Shown here: piece after piece, positions 36,384 to 47,400 of the stretch
How positions within the stretch are numbered: the first letter of the stretch is position 1
Layout of the letters: every line of letters starts with the position of its first letter
DNA from: Chthoniobacterales bacterium
GTDB taxonomy: Bacteria; Verrucomicrobiota; Verrucomicrobiia; Chthoniobacterales; UBA10450
NCBI GenBank assembly: GCA_013820755.1
Contig: JACDHZ010000003.1
Span: forward strand, 1-49,425
Direction of reading: 5' to 3'
DNA: 49,425 nucleotides
Notes under the pieces: generated by a model
What the model saw: the letters and a program-made list of their open reading frames with translations, nothing else
What the model was told of the DNA's origin: nothing
The model's database searches: none
Translations under genes and position numbers: made by a program

Positions 36384-38573
36384 ATGGCGGCGGATTCGAA
36401 TACGGGGCCTGCGGACGAGGAGAAAGTCAGCATCCTGCTGGTTGACGACCGGCCGGATAAGCTCCTCGCTCATGAAGCGATCCTGTCCGATCTCGGGGAG
36501 AACCTCGTGCGCGCGAACTCCGGGGCTGAGGCATTACGCCGGCTGTTGCAGCAAGACTTCGCCGTCATCCTGCTGGACGTGAACATGCCGTTGATGGATG
36601 GATTTGAGACCGCGGCACTCATTCGGCAGCGGCCACGATCTGAGACGACGCCGATTATCTTCATCAGCGCCGTTAACGACACCGAAAATCATGTGTCCCG
36701 TGGTTACTCGTTAGGTGCGGTTGACTATATCCTCACGCCCGTGGTGCCAGAGATCCTGCGCGCCAAAATTGCCGTGTTCGTTGATCTATACCGGAAGACG
36801 GAGCAGGTGAAACGCCAGGCCGAGGAGCGTGCCCAATTCATTCGTGAGCAAGCCGCGCGTGCGGACGCGGAAGCGGCGCAGCAGCGCCTCGCGTTTCTTG
36901 CGGACGCCAGCAATGTGCTCGCGGGCTCACTCGACTATGCAGAGACGTTTCAAAATCTTGCGCGACTGACGGTGCCGCAGCTAGCTGACTTTTGTATCAT
37001 CGACGTTGCCGAGGAGGGGGAGACGTTAAGACGAGTCGCCGTTGCACATCGTGATTCGGAACAACAGGCAAAACTTGCCGTGTTGAGGGATCATTATCAA
37101 ACCGCGCCCGCCGCACGTCATGATGGCACGCGTGTGTTTCAGACTGGTCGTGCTGAGTTCGGCGAAATAGACGAAGCCACGCTCAGCGCGCTTTTTGAGG
37201 ACGAAGAGACTCGGGAATGCGTGCGGAGCCTCGGCGCACGATGTTACGTCGCCGTGCCACTGCTCACGCGAGGGCGAGTGTTTGGCTCGATTACTCTCAT
37301 GAATGTCGACCCGGCGCGCAGGTGCGGTTTTAGCGAGATGGCACTTGCAGAAGAACTCGCGCAACGCGCCGCGCTCGCACTGGACAACGCCGGATTGTAT
37401 CAGGCAGCGCAAAAAGCACGTATGGAAGCCGAGCGTGCTAATCTAGCGAAGGACCGATTCCTCGCGATGTTGAGCCACGAACTGCGAACGCCGCTTACGC
37501 CGATTCTCAGTTCCGCGATGGTGCTGGAAGATGAAGAAGACCTGCGCCCGGAAGTGCGCTCTTCCTTGCAAATGATCCGGCGCAATGTGGAGCTCGAGGC
37601 ACGGTTGATCGATGATTTGCTAGACCTGACACGCATCAGCAAAGGACTGGTCCAGCTGAGCCGCGAGGTCGTGGATGTCCATCAGCTGCTGAACAACGCG
37701 CTTGATATCTGTCGCAGTGATCTCGATGCGAAGCACATTGCGCTCACGCTCCGGCTCAATGCGGAGACCGTCGGATTGAACGCGGATCCTGCGCGGCTAC
37801 AGCAGATATTTTGGAACCTGGTGAAGAATGCGATCAAGTTCACGCCGGACGGCGGAAAGATTACAGTCAGCTCGTGGAATGACGATGCCGGGAATTTATG
37901 GTTCGAAGTTGAAGACACGGGATTAGGTATCGACGCGGAGGCGCTTCCGAAGATCTTCAACGCGTTTGAACAGGGGGAGCGGGCACACCTCGGCGGACTC
38001 GGTCTTGGCCTCGCGATCACGAAGGCATTAGTCGAGACCCACCAAGGCACGATCACGGCGGAAAGTGAAGGAACGCACGAAGGCGCCCGCTTCCGGGTGA
38101 TGCTACCGACTCCGGTCCGGGATCCGGGAGACAGCGCGGAGGCGAAAACCGCACCCGCCGCTGAACGGCACTCCCTGCGGATTCTGCTCGTCGAAGACCA
38201 CGAGGATACGAACCGATCTCTCACTGCATTGTTACGTCGCCGCGGCTACGAGGTTTCGCCCGCGAACAGCGTTCGGTCCGCGCTCCATCTCGCCACGAAC
38301 GCCCATTTCGATGTGCTGGTGAGTGACATCGGGCTGCCAGACGGATCCGGCATTGAACTCATGCAGGCCCTCGATTCTAACCGACCTTCCTTCGGCATTG
38401 CATTGACAGGATTCGGTATGGAGGAGGACGTTCTGAAGACACGGAATGTCGGATTCAACCACCACCTCGTGAAGCCGGTCGATTTGAACAAACTCGACGC
38501 TCTGATTCAGCGTGGTGCGGAGGCGCGGTCCGCTGCTAACGAGCCGCCGCTCGCCCGCATCGCGGCAGGATAA
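36384..38573 (+). CDS. Second hybrid histidine kinase: REC - GAF - HisKA - HATPase - REC
   Basis: VSILLVDDRPDKLLAHEAIL...ILLDVNMPLMDGFE; GAF-like middle; [35 protein letters not shown]-terminal ILLVEDHEDTNRSL...VSDIGLPDGSG. Start trimmed to ATG at 36384, 4 nt after upstream stop. Confidence 0.92.
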   Translation: MAADSNTGPADEEKVSILLVDDRPDKLLAHEAILSDLGENLVRANSGAEALRRLLQQDFAVILLDVNMPLMDGFETAALIRQRPRSETTPIIFISAVNDTENHVSRGYSLGAVDYILTPVVPEILRAKIAVFVDLYRKTEQVKRQAEERAQFIREQAARADAEAAQQRLAFLADASNVLAGSLDYAETFQNLARLTVPQLADFCIIDVAEEGETLRRVAVAHRDSEQQAKLAVLRDHYQTAPAARHDGTRVFQTGRAEFGEIDEATLSALFEDEETRECVRSLGARCYVAVPLLTRGRVFGSITLMNVDPARRCGFSEMALAEELAQRAALALDNAGLYQAAQKARMEAERANLAKDRFLAMLSHELRTPLTPILSSAMVLEDEEDLRPEVRSSLQMIRRNVELEARLIDDLLDLTRISKGLVQLSREVVDVHQLLNNALDICRSDLDAKHIALTLRLNAETVGLNADPARLQQIFWNLVKNAIKFTPDGGKITVSSWNDDAGNLWFEVEDTGLGIDAEALPKIFNAFEQGERAHLGGLGLGLAITKALVETHQGTITAESEGTHEGARFRVMLPTPVRDPGDSAEAKTAPAAERHSLRILLVEDHEDTNRSLTALLRRRGYEVSPANSVRSALHLATNAHFDVLVSDIGLPDGSGIELMQALDSNRPSFGIALTGFGMEEDVLKTRNVGFNHHLVKPVDLNKLDALIQRGAEARSAANEPPLARIAAG

Positions 38574-38677
38574 CACCTCATTCAACGATTCCCGGCCGTG
38601 CAGGTCCGGAAGTAGTTCCGAGGTACTCGCGTGATTATGTTTGTCGCAGTCCGCCGAAGCCGCAGAGGAAATTTCAA

Positions 38678-39583
38678 ATGAGCGTCCGTGGCGCATTCTA
38701 TAAGACGGAAGCAGGCGCGCAGATCACGTTCGACGAGTATGGTGATCCCGACGGTACGCCCGTGATTTTCTGCCACGGCTGGCCAAGTTCGCGGTCGATG
38801 GCAGAACTGACTGACGGCGCTGCGCGGGAGCTGGGGGTGCGCATTATTTCCCCGGATCGACCCGGTATTAGTGGATCGACCTTTATCCCCGGACGAGAGC
38901 TGCTCGACTGGCCGCCACTCGTCCGCGAACTGGCCGCGCACCTCTCGTTAGGCCGTTTCCGATTGCTGGCCATTTCCGGTGGGGCTCCCTATGCTTACGC
39001 GACAGCGTGGGCTCTCCGCGATCAGGTGGAGGCTGTCGCAATCGTGAGTGGCGCTCCACCCATCGCCGGGAGGCCGGATCGCTCGGGATTGCTGCGACTC
39101 TATCGTTGGATGTTAGCGTTGCATGCCACGCAACCCGCTTTGCTCCGCATGCTTTTTCATGCGGCGCGGCCATTCGCTTCAACGCCGCCTCCGTTGCGGC
39201 TGCGGCCTGTCCTGTTGAAACTGCTGCAGCCGTGCGATGCAGCTGTTCTGCGTGATTCCGCAGCATTCGATTCCTGTTTTGAAAGCGCGCGTCGAGCATG
39301 GCGGGGATCCGCACGGGGCGTAGTCGCCGATGCAGAGATCTACTCAAAGCCGTGGGGCTTCGAACTGCGCGAAGTGGGTGTGCCGGTACGGCTGTGGCAC
39401 GGTACTAAGGACCGCACATTCTCAGTTAGAGTAGCGACGGAAGTGGCTGCGCAGATCCCAAACTGCAACCTGCGCATCATTCAAGGCGCTGGCCACTACT
39501 CGCTGCCAATTCGACACATCGGACAGATCCTGCAAGACCTCTGCGCCCCAACTTTGCCTGTCGGCCGAGTGCCGTCTGGTTAA
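38678..39583 (+). CDS. Alpha/beta hydrolase
   Basis: PVIFCHGWPSSRSMAELTD, RLLAISGGAPYAYA, LWHGTKDRTFSV, GAGHYSLPIRH. Confidence 0.88.
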   Translation: MSVRGAFYKTEAGAQITFDEYGDPDGTPVIFCHGWPSSRSMAELTDGAARELGVRIISPDRPGISGSTFIPGRELLDWPPLVRELAAHLSLGRFRLLAISGGAPYAYATAWALRDQVEAVAIVSGAPPIAGRPDRSGLLRLYRWMLALHATQPALLRMLFHAARPFASTPPPLRLRPVLLKLLQPCDAAVLRDSAAFDSCFESARRAWRGSARGVVADAEIYSKPWGFELREVGVPVRLWHGTKDRTFSVRVATEVAAQIPNCNLRIIQGAGHYSLPIRHIGQILQDLCAPTLPVGRVPSG

Positions 39584-39592
39584 CACTGTTCG

Positions 39593-40657
39593 GTGGAAGA
39601 TTTCACTGCAGGGACTACGCAGCAGCAGCCGACACGGCGCCAGTCATCGCTGGGACCTGAATGGGACGCTCGCATTCACCAACTGGTTGCAGACTGGGGT
39701 GCGGAGAAGTCGCCCGAGCTCCTCGAAGAAATGATCATGACGGTGCTCAAGATGGCGCGGGATAAAATGGGGACCGCAGACCTGAAGCTGATGAATCGTT
39801 CGCTAAAGGAAATGCGTTACGCGGCGAAGATATTTTCCGGATACCGCGAGTTTCGAAAGGTATGCGTGTTCGGATCCGCGCGAACACTGCCGACTGCGCC
39901 GGAGTTTCAGGTCGCCGAGGAGTTTGCGCGCCAGATCGTAGCTGAACATTACCAGGTGATCACTGGCGGCGGCGATGGGATCATGGGCGCAGCGCAGAAG
40001 GGGGCGGGCCGCGCAAACAGCTTTGGGCTGAACATTCGGCTGCCATTCGAGCAACGGGCGAATGAAACAATTTACGGCGATCCGAAGCTTATTAACTTTA
40101 ACTACTTCTTCACCCGAAAGCTAAACTTCGTGAAGGAAACGCACGCTCTCGCGTTGTTCCCTGGTGGCTTCGGTACCATGGACGAAGGCTTCGAAGTGTT
40201 GACGCTGATGCAGACAGGAAAGGCGCGCATCATCCCGGTGGTGTTCGTCGATGCGCCGGACGGCACCTATTGGGAGACTTGGATGAAGTTCTTAACCGAT
40301 CACCTGTTCAAACTCGGCTTGATCGGTGCCGACGACTTCCATCTTTTCAAGATTGTCCACAGCGCGCGGGAAGCAGTGCAGGAAATTGTCCACTTCTACA
40401 GTGCCTATCAGTCGGCCCGTTGGGTCGGTGACCAACTCGTGATAAGGATTAATCACCCGCTTTCCGAAGACGCGCTCCGCGAGCTGAACGATAAATTTGC
40501 CGACATCCTGCGGAACGGCGAAATCGTGCAAGGCCCGGCTTTGCGCCAGGAGAAAAACGAGCCCGCGCTCGCGGCGCTGCCGCGCCTGATCCTATCTCCC
40601 CACCGGCAGAGCTTCGCCCGCTTCCGGCAACTGATCGACGCGATCAACGATAGCTGA
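39593..40657 (+). CDS. LOG family (Rossmann-fold nucleotide-binding) protein
   Basis: VCVFGSARTLP, VITGGGDGIMGAAQKGAGRANSFGLNIRLPFEQ, ALFPGGFGTMDEGFEVLTLMQTGK (PGGxGTxxE); GTG start. Confidence 0.9.
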   Translation: MEDFTAGTTQQQPTRRQSSLGPEWDARIHQLVADWGAEKSPELLEEMIMTVLKMARDKMGTADLKLMNRSLKEMRYAAKIFSGYREFRKVCVFGSARTLPTAPEFQVAEEFARQIVAEHYQVITGGGDGIMGAAQKGAGRANSFGLNIRLPFEQRANETIYGDPKLINFNYFFTRKLNFVKETHALALFPGGFGTMDEGFEVLTLMQTGKARIIPVVFVDAPDGTYWETWMKFLTDHLFKLGLIGADDFHLFKIVHSAREAVQEIVHFYSAYQSARWVGDQLVIRINHPLSEDALRELNDKFADILRNGEIVQGPALRQEKNEPALAALPRLILSPHRQSFARFRQLIDAINDS

Positions 40658-40700
40658 TTGCACCGCGTGATCGCCAACGCCCATGAGCGGAGCCGGATGC

Positions 40701-40973
40701 CTAGCCGCCGGCCCCCTGCTGCTTCTCCACGATGTAATCGTGAATGGTGTTCACGCTTCGAAGCGCGGTGCTTGCAACTTCCGAATTCGGAACTCCGACG
40801 CCGAACGTCTTTTCCATGCTGACCACTAGTTCCAGCGCGTCGATGGAATCCAGCCCGAGACCACCCGGGCCGAACAGCGGAAGATCGTCACCGATCTGGT
40901 CTGCCGTCGTTTGCAGCATCAGATTCTTAACGAGCATCTCTTTTATGCGGGTGCGGAGATCAGGCTCAGGCAT
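40701..40973 (-). CDS. Acyl carrier protein
   Basis: 90 aa; GPGGLGLDSIDALELVVSMEKTFGV (Asp-Ser-Ile phosphopantetheine site, DSI). Confidence 0.88.
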   Translation of the reverse strand: MPEPDLRTRIKEMLVKNLMLQTTADQIGDDLPLFGPGGLGLDSIDALELVVSMEKTFGVGVPNSEVASTALRSVNTIHDYIVEKQQGAGG

Positions 40974-41048
40974 CAGGAGTCGCGAAGTTGTCGCAACTCG
41001 TCACGAAGTCAACCGTGCGAAGTCGGCACGGGCGCAAGGAGGAGCCGT

Positions 41049-41062
41049 AGGCTGCGCAGCCT
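41049..41062. other. Perfect 14-bp palindrome AGGCTGCGCAGCCT
   Basis: Self-reverse-complementary; in the gap between tatA/E (ends 41092) and the ACP gene (starts 40973), both minus strand. Confidence 0.5.
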
Positions 41063-41091
41063 CGACACTCTCGAATTTCCGTGACGGATCG

Positions 41092-41403
41092 TTAAACCGG
41101 CGTAGCGCTGCCGGGCTCGACCGTGTCTTTCGCTGCGGGCCGAACCGTCCCATCCCCGGCCGGATTCTCGATCCGCGGCACGGTCGGGACAGTGGACGGA
41201 GCCGGCTTCGCGGCAACATCAGTTTTGCCTGACGAATGCAATTCGTCACTGAACTCGTCCTTCGCCTTCTGGAACTCCTTGATTGCCGAACCCATTCCGC
41301 GGGCGAGTTCTGGAAGCTTCTTCGCGCCGAACAGCACGAGGACAATGAGCAGAACGAGGATGAGTTCCTGTCCTCCGATATTCATGAACGCGAGATACAT
41401 CAT
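41092..41403 (-). CDS. Twin-arginine translocase subunit TatA/TatE family
   Basis: [43 protein letters not shown]. Confidence 0.93.
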   Translation of the reverse strand: MMYLAFMNIGGQELILVLLIVLVLFGAKKLPELARGMGSAIKEFQKAKDEFSDELHSSGKTDVAAKPAPSTVPTVPRIENPAGDGTVRPAAKDTVEPGSATPV

Positions 41404-41497
41404 AGGTTACCGGCCAAAGATCGGCGCCACGAGGCAAGTTGCAAGGCATTTCAGTGAAGCCGATCGCTGACGCCACCGCCATAGCCGTCCGATGTGA

Positions 41498-42295
41498 TCA
41501 GCCACCGATCGAGCCCGCATAAAGCTCGGGTCTGCGATCTGCAAAGACAGGCATTCGGTTACGGATCGATTGCAGCGTTTCGCCGGAAACTTCGCCGTAG
41601 ATGAGTTCCTCGCGATCTGCCGAGGAACTGGCGACCACATTGCCGCTAGGATCTACGATTGCGGATGATCCGCAGAAGCTGACGCCCGCGTCGGTGCCGA
41701 CTCGGTTCGCAAGCACTACGTAGCTCTGGTTCTCGATCGCGCGCGCCCTCGCAAGGACTCGAAGATGCTCAACGCGGGGAAAAGGCCACGCAGACGAGAT
41801 CGCGAGAAAATTTGCACTGTGATCGCATGCCAGGCTACGGTAAACTTCCGGAAATCGGAGGTCGTAGCAGATACTAAGGCCGATCTGCAGATTCCCTATC
41901 GGGCAGCTCACCAGCTCCGCTCCGGCGGCGAAGCACGTGTGTTCTTCGATAGGGGTGAAAAGATGGGTCTTGCGGTACTTCGCAACAATCTCTCCGCGAC
42001 GATCGATTACGACTTGTGCATTGTAGATATGCGCCGATACGCGTTCCGATACACCGCAGATGATCGCGATCGCAAGTTTCTGTGCAAGCGCACACAGGCT
42101 TGGAACCGGACCATCGTCCCAGGCGCTCGCGTGCCTTCGGATTTGCTCCATCGAGTAGCCGGTATCGGCCATTTCGGGGAAGAGAACGAGCCCGGCGCCG
42201 GAACGGCTGGCACGCGCCGCAAACTCGCTGATCTTCGCGACGTTTGCGGCGACGTCACCGAGAGTGCATGCGATTTGAGCAGCAGCAATCTTCAT
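41498..42295 (-). CDS. Carbon-nitrogen hydrolase (nitrilase superfamily)
   Basis: VLFPEMADTGYS (Glu), VAKYRKTHLF (Lys), IGLSICYDLRFPEVYR (Cys). Confidence 0.93.
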   Translation of the reverse strand: MKIAAAQIACTLGDVAANVAKISEFAARASRSGAGLVLFPEMADTGYSMEQIRRHASAWDDGPVPSLCALAQKLAIAIICGVSERVSAHIYNAQVVIDRRGEIVAKYRKTHLFTPIEEHTCFAAGAELVSCPIGNLQIGLSICYDLRFPEVYRSLACDHSANFLAISSAWPFPRVEHLRVLARARAIENQSYVVLANRVGTDAGVSFCGSSAIVDPSGNVVASSSADREELIYGEVSGETLQSIRNRMPVFADRRPELYAGSIGG

Positions 42296-42340
42296 GCGCT
42301 AACGGAAAAGATTACCGCGAACGCTGTGAATGAGCATCGC

Positions 42341-43765
42341 TCACACGTCGAAGTACATCGCGAACTCGTATGGGTGAGGCCGGAGTCGCAAAGTGTCGTA
42401 TTCTTTCTGCTTCATATCGATCCAGTTGGAGACGAAATCGCTGTTGAACACGTCGCCTTTCAGCAGGAAGGAATGGTCCGCCTCCAGTGCCTTGATCGCG
42501 CCGCCTAACGAATCTGGGACGCTCGGCACCTGCGCGAGTTCTTCCGGCGGAAGTTCGTACAAGTTTTTGTCAAGCGGATCGCCGGGATCAATGCGGTTCT
42601 GGATTCCATCGAGACCCGCGAGCAGCAGCGCGGAGAAAGCAAGATACGGATTGGCAGCTGGATCCGGAGTCCGGAACTCTACGCGCTTCGATTTAGGGTT
42701 CGCGGAGTACGTGGGAATGCGGATCGATGCGGAACGATTACGCGCGGAATAGGCGAGATTTACGGGCGCTTCAAAGCCGGGCACGAGGCGCTTGTAGCTG
42801 TTGGTGGTCGGATTGGTGATGCAGGTGAGCGCCGGCGCGTGGCGCAGGATTCCACCGATGAAGAACAACGCCATCTCGCTGAGGCCGGCGTAGCCATTGC
42901 CGGCGAACAGCGGTTTGCCTTCTTTCCACAGGGACATGTGCGTGTGCATGCCGGAACCGTTGTCTCCGAAGAGCGGCTTGGGCATGAACGTGACCGTCTT
43001 GCCGTGCTTCTTCGCGACGTTCCGCACGATGTATTTGTAGTACTGCATGTAGTCGCCCATCTGCTTCATCGGCGCGAAGCGGATGTCGATCTCCGCCTGC
43101 CCGGCGCTTGCGACTTCATGATGCTGTCGCTCGATCGGGATGCCCGCTTTCTCGAGTTCGAGGCACATCTCGTTGCGAATGTCCTGCTGCGTGTCGGCTG
43201 GCGAGACGGGGAAATAACCTTCCTTCGCCCGGATTTTATATCCAAGGTTCGGGAACTCCTCCTTGCCGCTGTTCCAGTGCCCTTCCGCGCTGTCCACTAC
43301 GTGGAAAGAAGAGTTCGGCGAATAGTTGAACCGGACTTCATCGAAGATAAAAAATTCAGCCTCGGGCCCGAAGAATGCCGTGTCGGCGATCCCCGTGCTC
43401 TGCAAATAGGCCTCCGCTTTCTCCGCGACGCCGCGCGGGTCGCGGTCGTATGGCTCGCGCGTGATCGGGTCGACGATCGTGCAGATCAAACTGAGCGTCG
43501 GTTCGGAATTGAACACGTCGATCCATGCAGTAGTCGCATCGGGAATGACGAGCATGTCGCTCGCGTTGATTGCACGCCAGCCCCGGATGCTCGAGCCGTC
43601 GAAACCAAGCCCCTCCGTGAAAATATCCTCGTTGTACTCAGTGAGCGTTGTCGTAAAATGCTGCCAGCTCCCGGGCAGGTCGGTGAACTTAAAATCGACG
43701 AGTCTGACCTCGCGATCCTTGATGAGTTTCGTGACGTCTGTTGGGCTTTTGATCTCTTTAGGCAT
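42341..43765 (-). CDS. glnA: Type I glutamine synthetase
   Basis: [74 protein letters not shown], adenylylation-type [10 protein letters not shown]. Confidence 0.97.
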   Translation of the reverse strand: MPKEIKSPTDVTKLIKDREVRLVDFKFTDLPGSWQHFTTTLTEYNEDIFTEGLGFDGSSIRGWRAINASDMLVIPDATTAWIDVFNSEPTLSLICTIVDPITREPYDRDPRGVAEKAEAYLQSTGIADTAFFGPEAEFFIFDEVRFNYSPNSSFHVVDSAEGHWNSGKEEFPNLGYKIRAKEGYFPVSPADTQQDIRNEMCLELEKAGIPIERQHHEVASAGQAEIDIRFAPMKQMGDYMQYYKYIVRNVAKKHGKTVTFMPKPLFGDNGSGMHTHMSLWKEGKPLFAGNGYAGLSEMALFFIGGILRHAPALTCITNPTTNSYKRLVPGFEAPVNLAYSARNRSASIRIPTYSANPKSKRVEFRTPDPAANPYLAFSALLLAGLDGIQNRIDPGDPLDKNLYELPPEELAQVPSVPDSLGGAIKALEADHSFLLKGDVFNSDFVSNWIDMKQKEYDTLRLRPHPYEFAMYFDV

Positions 43766-43872
43766 GACGATGGGCGTTTAAGTTTATTTGCGGAAAACGC
43801 GGTTGGGGAGCGAATGCGGAGCGGAACCTGATCTGCTCAGGCGAACGAAGGGAAACCAAAAACCCGGCGACG

Positions 43873-43894
43873 CTTCGTCGATTGGACGACGAAG
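43873..43894. other. 8-bp perfect hairpin in the glnB/K-glnA intergenic region
   Basis: CTTCGTCG-ATTGGA-CGACGAAG; on the minus strand followed after 9 nt by a GTTTTTGG tract; lies between the PII stop (43917) and glnA start (43765). Confidence 0.5.
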
Positions 43895-43916
43895 AAGCTG
43901 CAGCGTGCCAAGGTAA

Positions 43917-44261
<345 letters not shown>

Positions 44262-44391
44262 CTAAACGGGCGCGGGAGCCGGGTTAAAACAAATGAGAAG
44301 CTGACCGCCGCACGCGCTCTCTTAGCAATCGGTTGCGGAACGTGCAACACAGAATTTTCGCTAAATCACCACCGCTAGATGTTGTGATATC

Positions 44392-44420
44392 TTGCCGGCC
44401 GGAGGCCGCTCGCCTATACT
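44392..44420 (+). promoter_or_regulatory. Predicted sigma70-like promoter for dnaE (-35 TTGCCG, 17-nt spacer, -10 TATACT)
   Basis: TTGCCG at 44392-44397, TATACT at 44415-44420, dnaE ATG at 44429. Confidence 0.5.
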
Positions 44421-44428
44421 CCTCGTAG

Positions 44429-47400
44429 ATGGCTGCTGATTCTTTCGTTCACCTCCACCTGCACACCGAATACTCCCTTTTGGATGGGGCAGTTCGGATG
44501 CCAGAGCTAATGAAAAAAGCTGCGGATCTTCAAATGCCGGCCGTGGCGATGACGGATCATGGCAATCTGTATGGCGCGATCGAATTCTATCAGGAGGCGA
44601 GGAAAGCGGGGATCAAACCGATTATCGGTTGCGAGGCGTACATGGCGCCGGGGTCGATCAAAGATCGGCCAAATAACCAGCGCGATGCGGCATATCACTT
44701 CACATTGCTGGCAAAGGACGAAACCGGCTATCGCAATCTCGTAAAGCTGGTCTCCACCGCGCATCTGGACGGCATGCATTACAAGCCGCGGATTGACAAA
44801 GAACTTCTCGCTGCACATGCGAAAGGTCTGATCGGGATGAGTGCTTGTCTCAAGGGGGAGATGAACATGGCCATCCAATCGGATAACCTCCCCAAAGCGC
44901 GCCAGAGCGCCGGTGAATTCCGTGACATCCTTGGTGCGGAGAATTTCTTCCTCGAGCTGCACGACCACGGCATCGAGGCGCAGGCGAAATGCAATGGCGT
45001 GCTACCGACGATCGCGAAGGAGTTTGGGCTCGGGTTAGTCGCTGCAAATGATGTGCACTTCCTGGAGTGTGGGCATCACGAAGCGCACGACGTCATGATT
45101 TGCATCGGCACCGGCAAGATGGTGCATGACGAACGCCGCATGCGTTACGTGCCGGAGCTTTATTTAAAATCTGCCGACGAGATGCGCGCTCTCTTTCTGG
45201 AACATCCAAGCGCAATCACCAACACGCTCGAGATCGCTGAACGCTGTAATTTGGAGCTGGAATTTGGGAAATCGAAATATCCTGAGTATCCAGCGCCCGA
45301 AGGAAAAACACGCGAGGCTTACCTGCGCGAGCTGTGCTACAAAGGCCTGTACGAACGGTATGGCGGCCGGACTGATTCCGAGTTGATCACCCGCCTCGAC
45401 TACGAGCTCGACGTGCTGGAGAAAACCGGATTCGTCAGCTACTTCCTGATCGTCTGGGATTTTATCCACTTCGCTAAACAGCGCGGAATTCCGGTCGGGC
45501 CCGGACGTGGTTCGGCCGCCGGATCGATGGTGGCATACGTCCTCAGGATTACCGACGTCGATCCGCTGCAGTTCAATTTGCTCTTCGAGCGATTCCTGAA
45601 TCCCGAGCGTATTTCGCCGCCCGATATCGACGTCGATTTCTGCGAAGCGCGGCGCAGCGAGGTGCTCGAGTACGTGCGGCAAAAATACGGAGAGCGGCGT
45701 GTGTCGCAGATCATCACCTTCGGCAAACTGAAGGCGAAAAGCGTGGTGCGCGATGTCGGCCGCGTCATCGGCTTGAGTTACGGCGAGGCGGATCGGATCG
45801 CCAAAATGATCCCGAACGAGCTGAACATCACGCTCGCGGCTGCCGCGGAAAAAACTCCCGAGCTGAAGAAGGCGGTCGAGAGCGAGGCATCGACAAAGCA
45901 GTTGTGGGATTACGCCACGGTGCTCGAAGGACTTTCGCGCAACGCAGGCGTGCACGCCGCCGGGGTTGTGATCGGGGATCGCGATCTCGCCGAATACGTG
46001 CCGCTCTGCCGTGACAGCAAAGGCAACGACGTGATCAGCCAGTTCGCGATGGGCCCGCTGACAGATCTCGGGATGCTGAAGATGGACTTCCTCGGGCTCA
46101 AAACGCTGACCGTCATCGAAGACACCGTCACGTTGATCCGCAACCGTGAGCCCGAATTCTCGATCAGCAGGCTGCCGCTCGACGATCAGAACACGTTCGC
46201 GGTGCTCAACCGCGGCGAGACGATCGGCGTGTTCCAGCTCGAATCAGGAGGAATGACGAGCCTCTGCAAGAACTTCGATGTGCAGAAGATAGACGACATC
46301 ATTGCACTAATCGCGTTGTACCGGCCTGGTCCAATGGAGCTGATCCCCGACTACATCAAACGTAAGAAGGGCCTGACAAAGATTAAGTACGAGCACCCGC
46401 TGCTCGAGGAAGTCTGTGCCGACACTTATGGCGTCATGATCTACCAGGAGCAGGTGATGGCGGCCGCCAGCCGGCTTGCGGGTTACTCGTTAGGCCAATC
46501 TGATTTACTCCGCCGCGCGATGGGCAAAAAGGATCGCGAGAAGATGGCGAAAGAACGCGAAATCTTCATCGCCGGCTGCGCGAAGACGAACAACATTGCC
46601 GCGAAGAAAGCGAATTCGATCTTCGACTTACTCGAGAAGTTCGCCGGCTACGGGTTCAACAAAAGTCACAGCGCCGCTTACGGACTCATCAGCTATCAGA
46701 CCGCGTATCTGAAAGCGAACTATCCGGTTGAGTTCATGGCCGGTCTGCTCAGTAATGAGATCGACAACACGGAGAAAATTTCTGTGTTAGTCGGCGAGTG
46801 CAAGCGGATGGGGATCCCAATTCTGCCGCCGGATGTGAACCGCAGCAGCTTGAAGTTCACGCCTGAGAAAAAGGATAGCGGAACGGCTGTTCGCTACGGA
46901 CTCGCAGCGATCAAGAATGTCGGGCAAGTCGCGATGGAGACTGCGATATGCGAGCGCGAGAACGGCGGCCCTTTTAGTTCTCTTGAGGATTTTTGTCGCC
47001 GTCTCGATGCACGAATCGCCAACCGCAAAATGCTGGAGAGCCTCGTGAAATGCGGCGCCTTTGATTTTCTCGGCCGTGATCGGGCGGAACTTTTCGCCTG
47101 CATAGAGGAGTCGCTTGCCGCGGCATCCGTTTCGCACAAAGACCGCGCCAGCGGGCAGGTTTCGTTGTTCGACGACATGCCTCCGCTGGCCGCGAAATCG
47201 CTCTCGCGTGCAGTCACACCATGGACATCACACGAGACATTGTCGTACGAGAAGGAACTGCTCGGGTTCTATGTAACGGGGCATCCACTCGACGCGTATG
47301 CAGGCAGCATAGGGCGCGGCAGGTATCAATCGATCGTGTCGTTAGGCGAACTTGACGATCGTGCGACGTTCCGGATCGCGGGCGGGATCACGCAGGTGGA

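Noticed and set aside
42838-43831. 330-aa plus-strand ORF opposite glnA
   Set aside because: Shadow ORF; glnA has every expected GS motif on the minus strand
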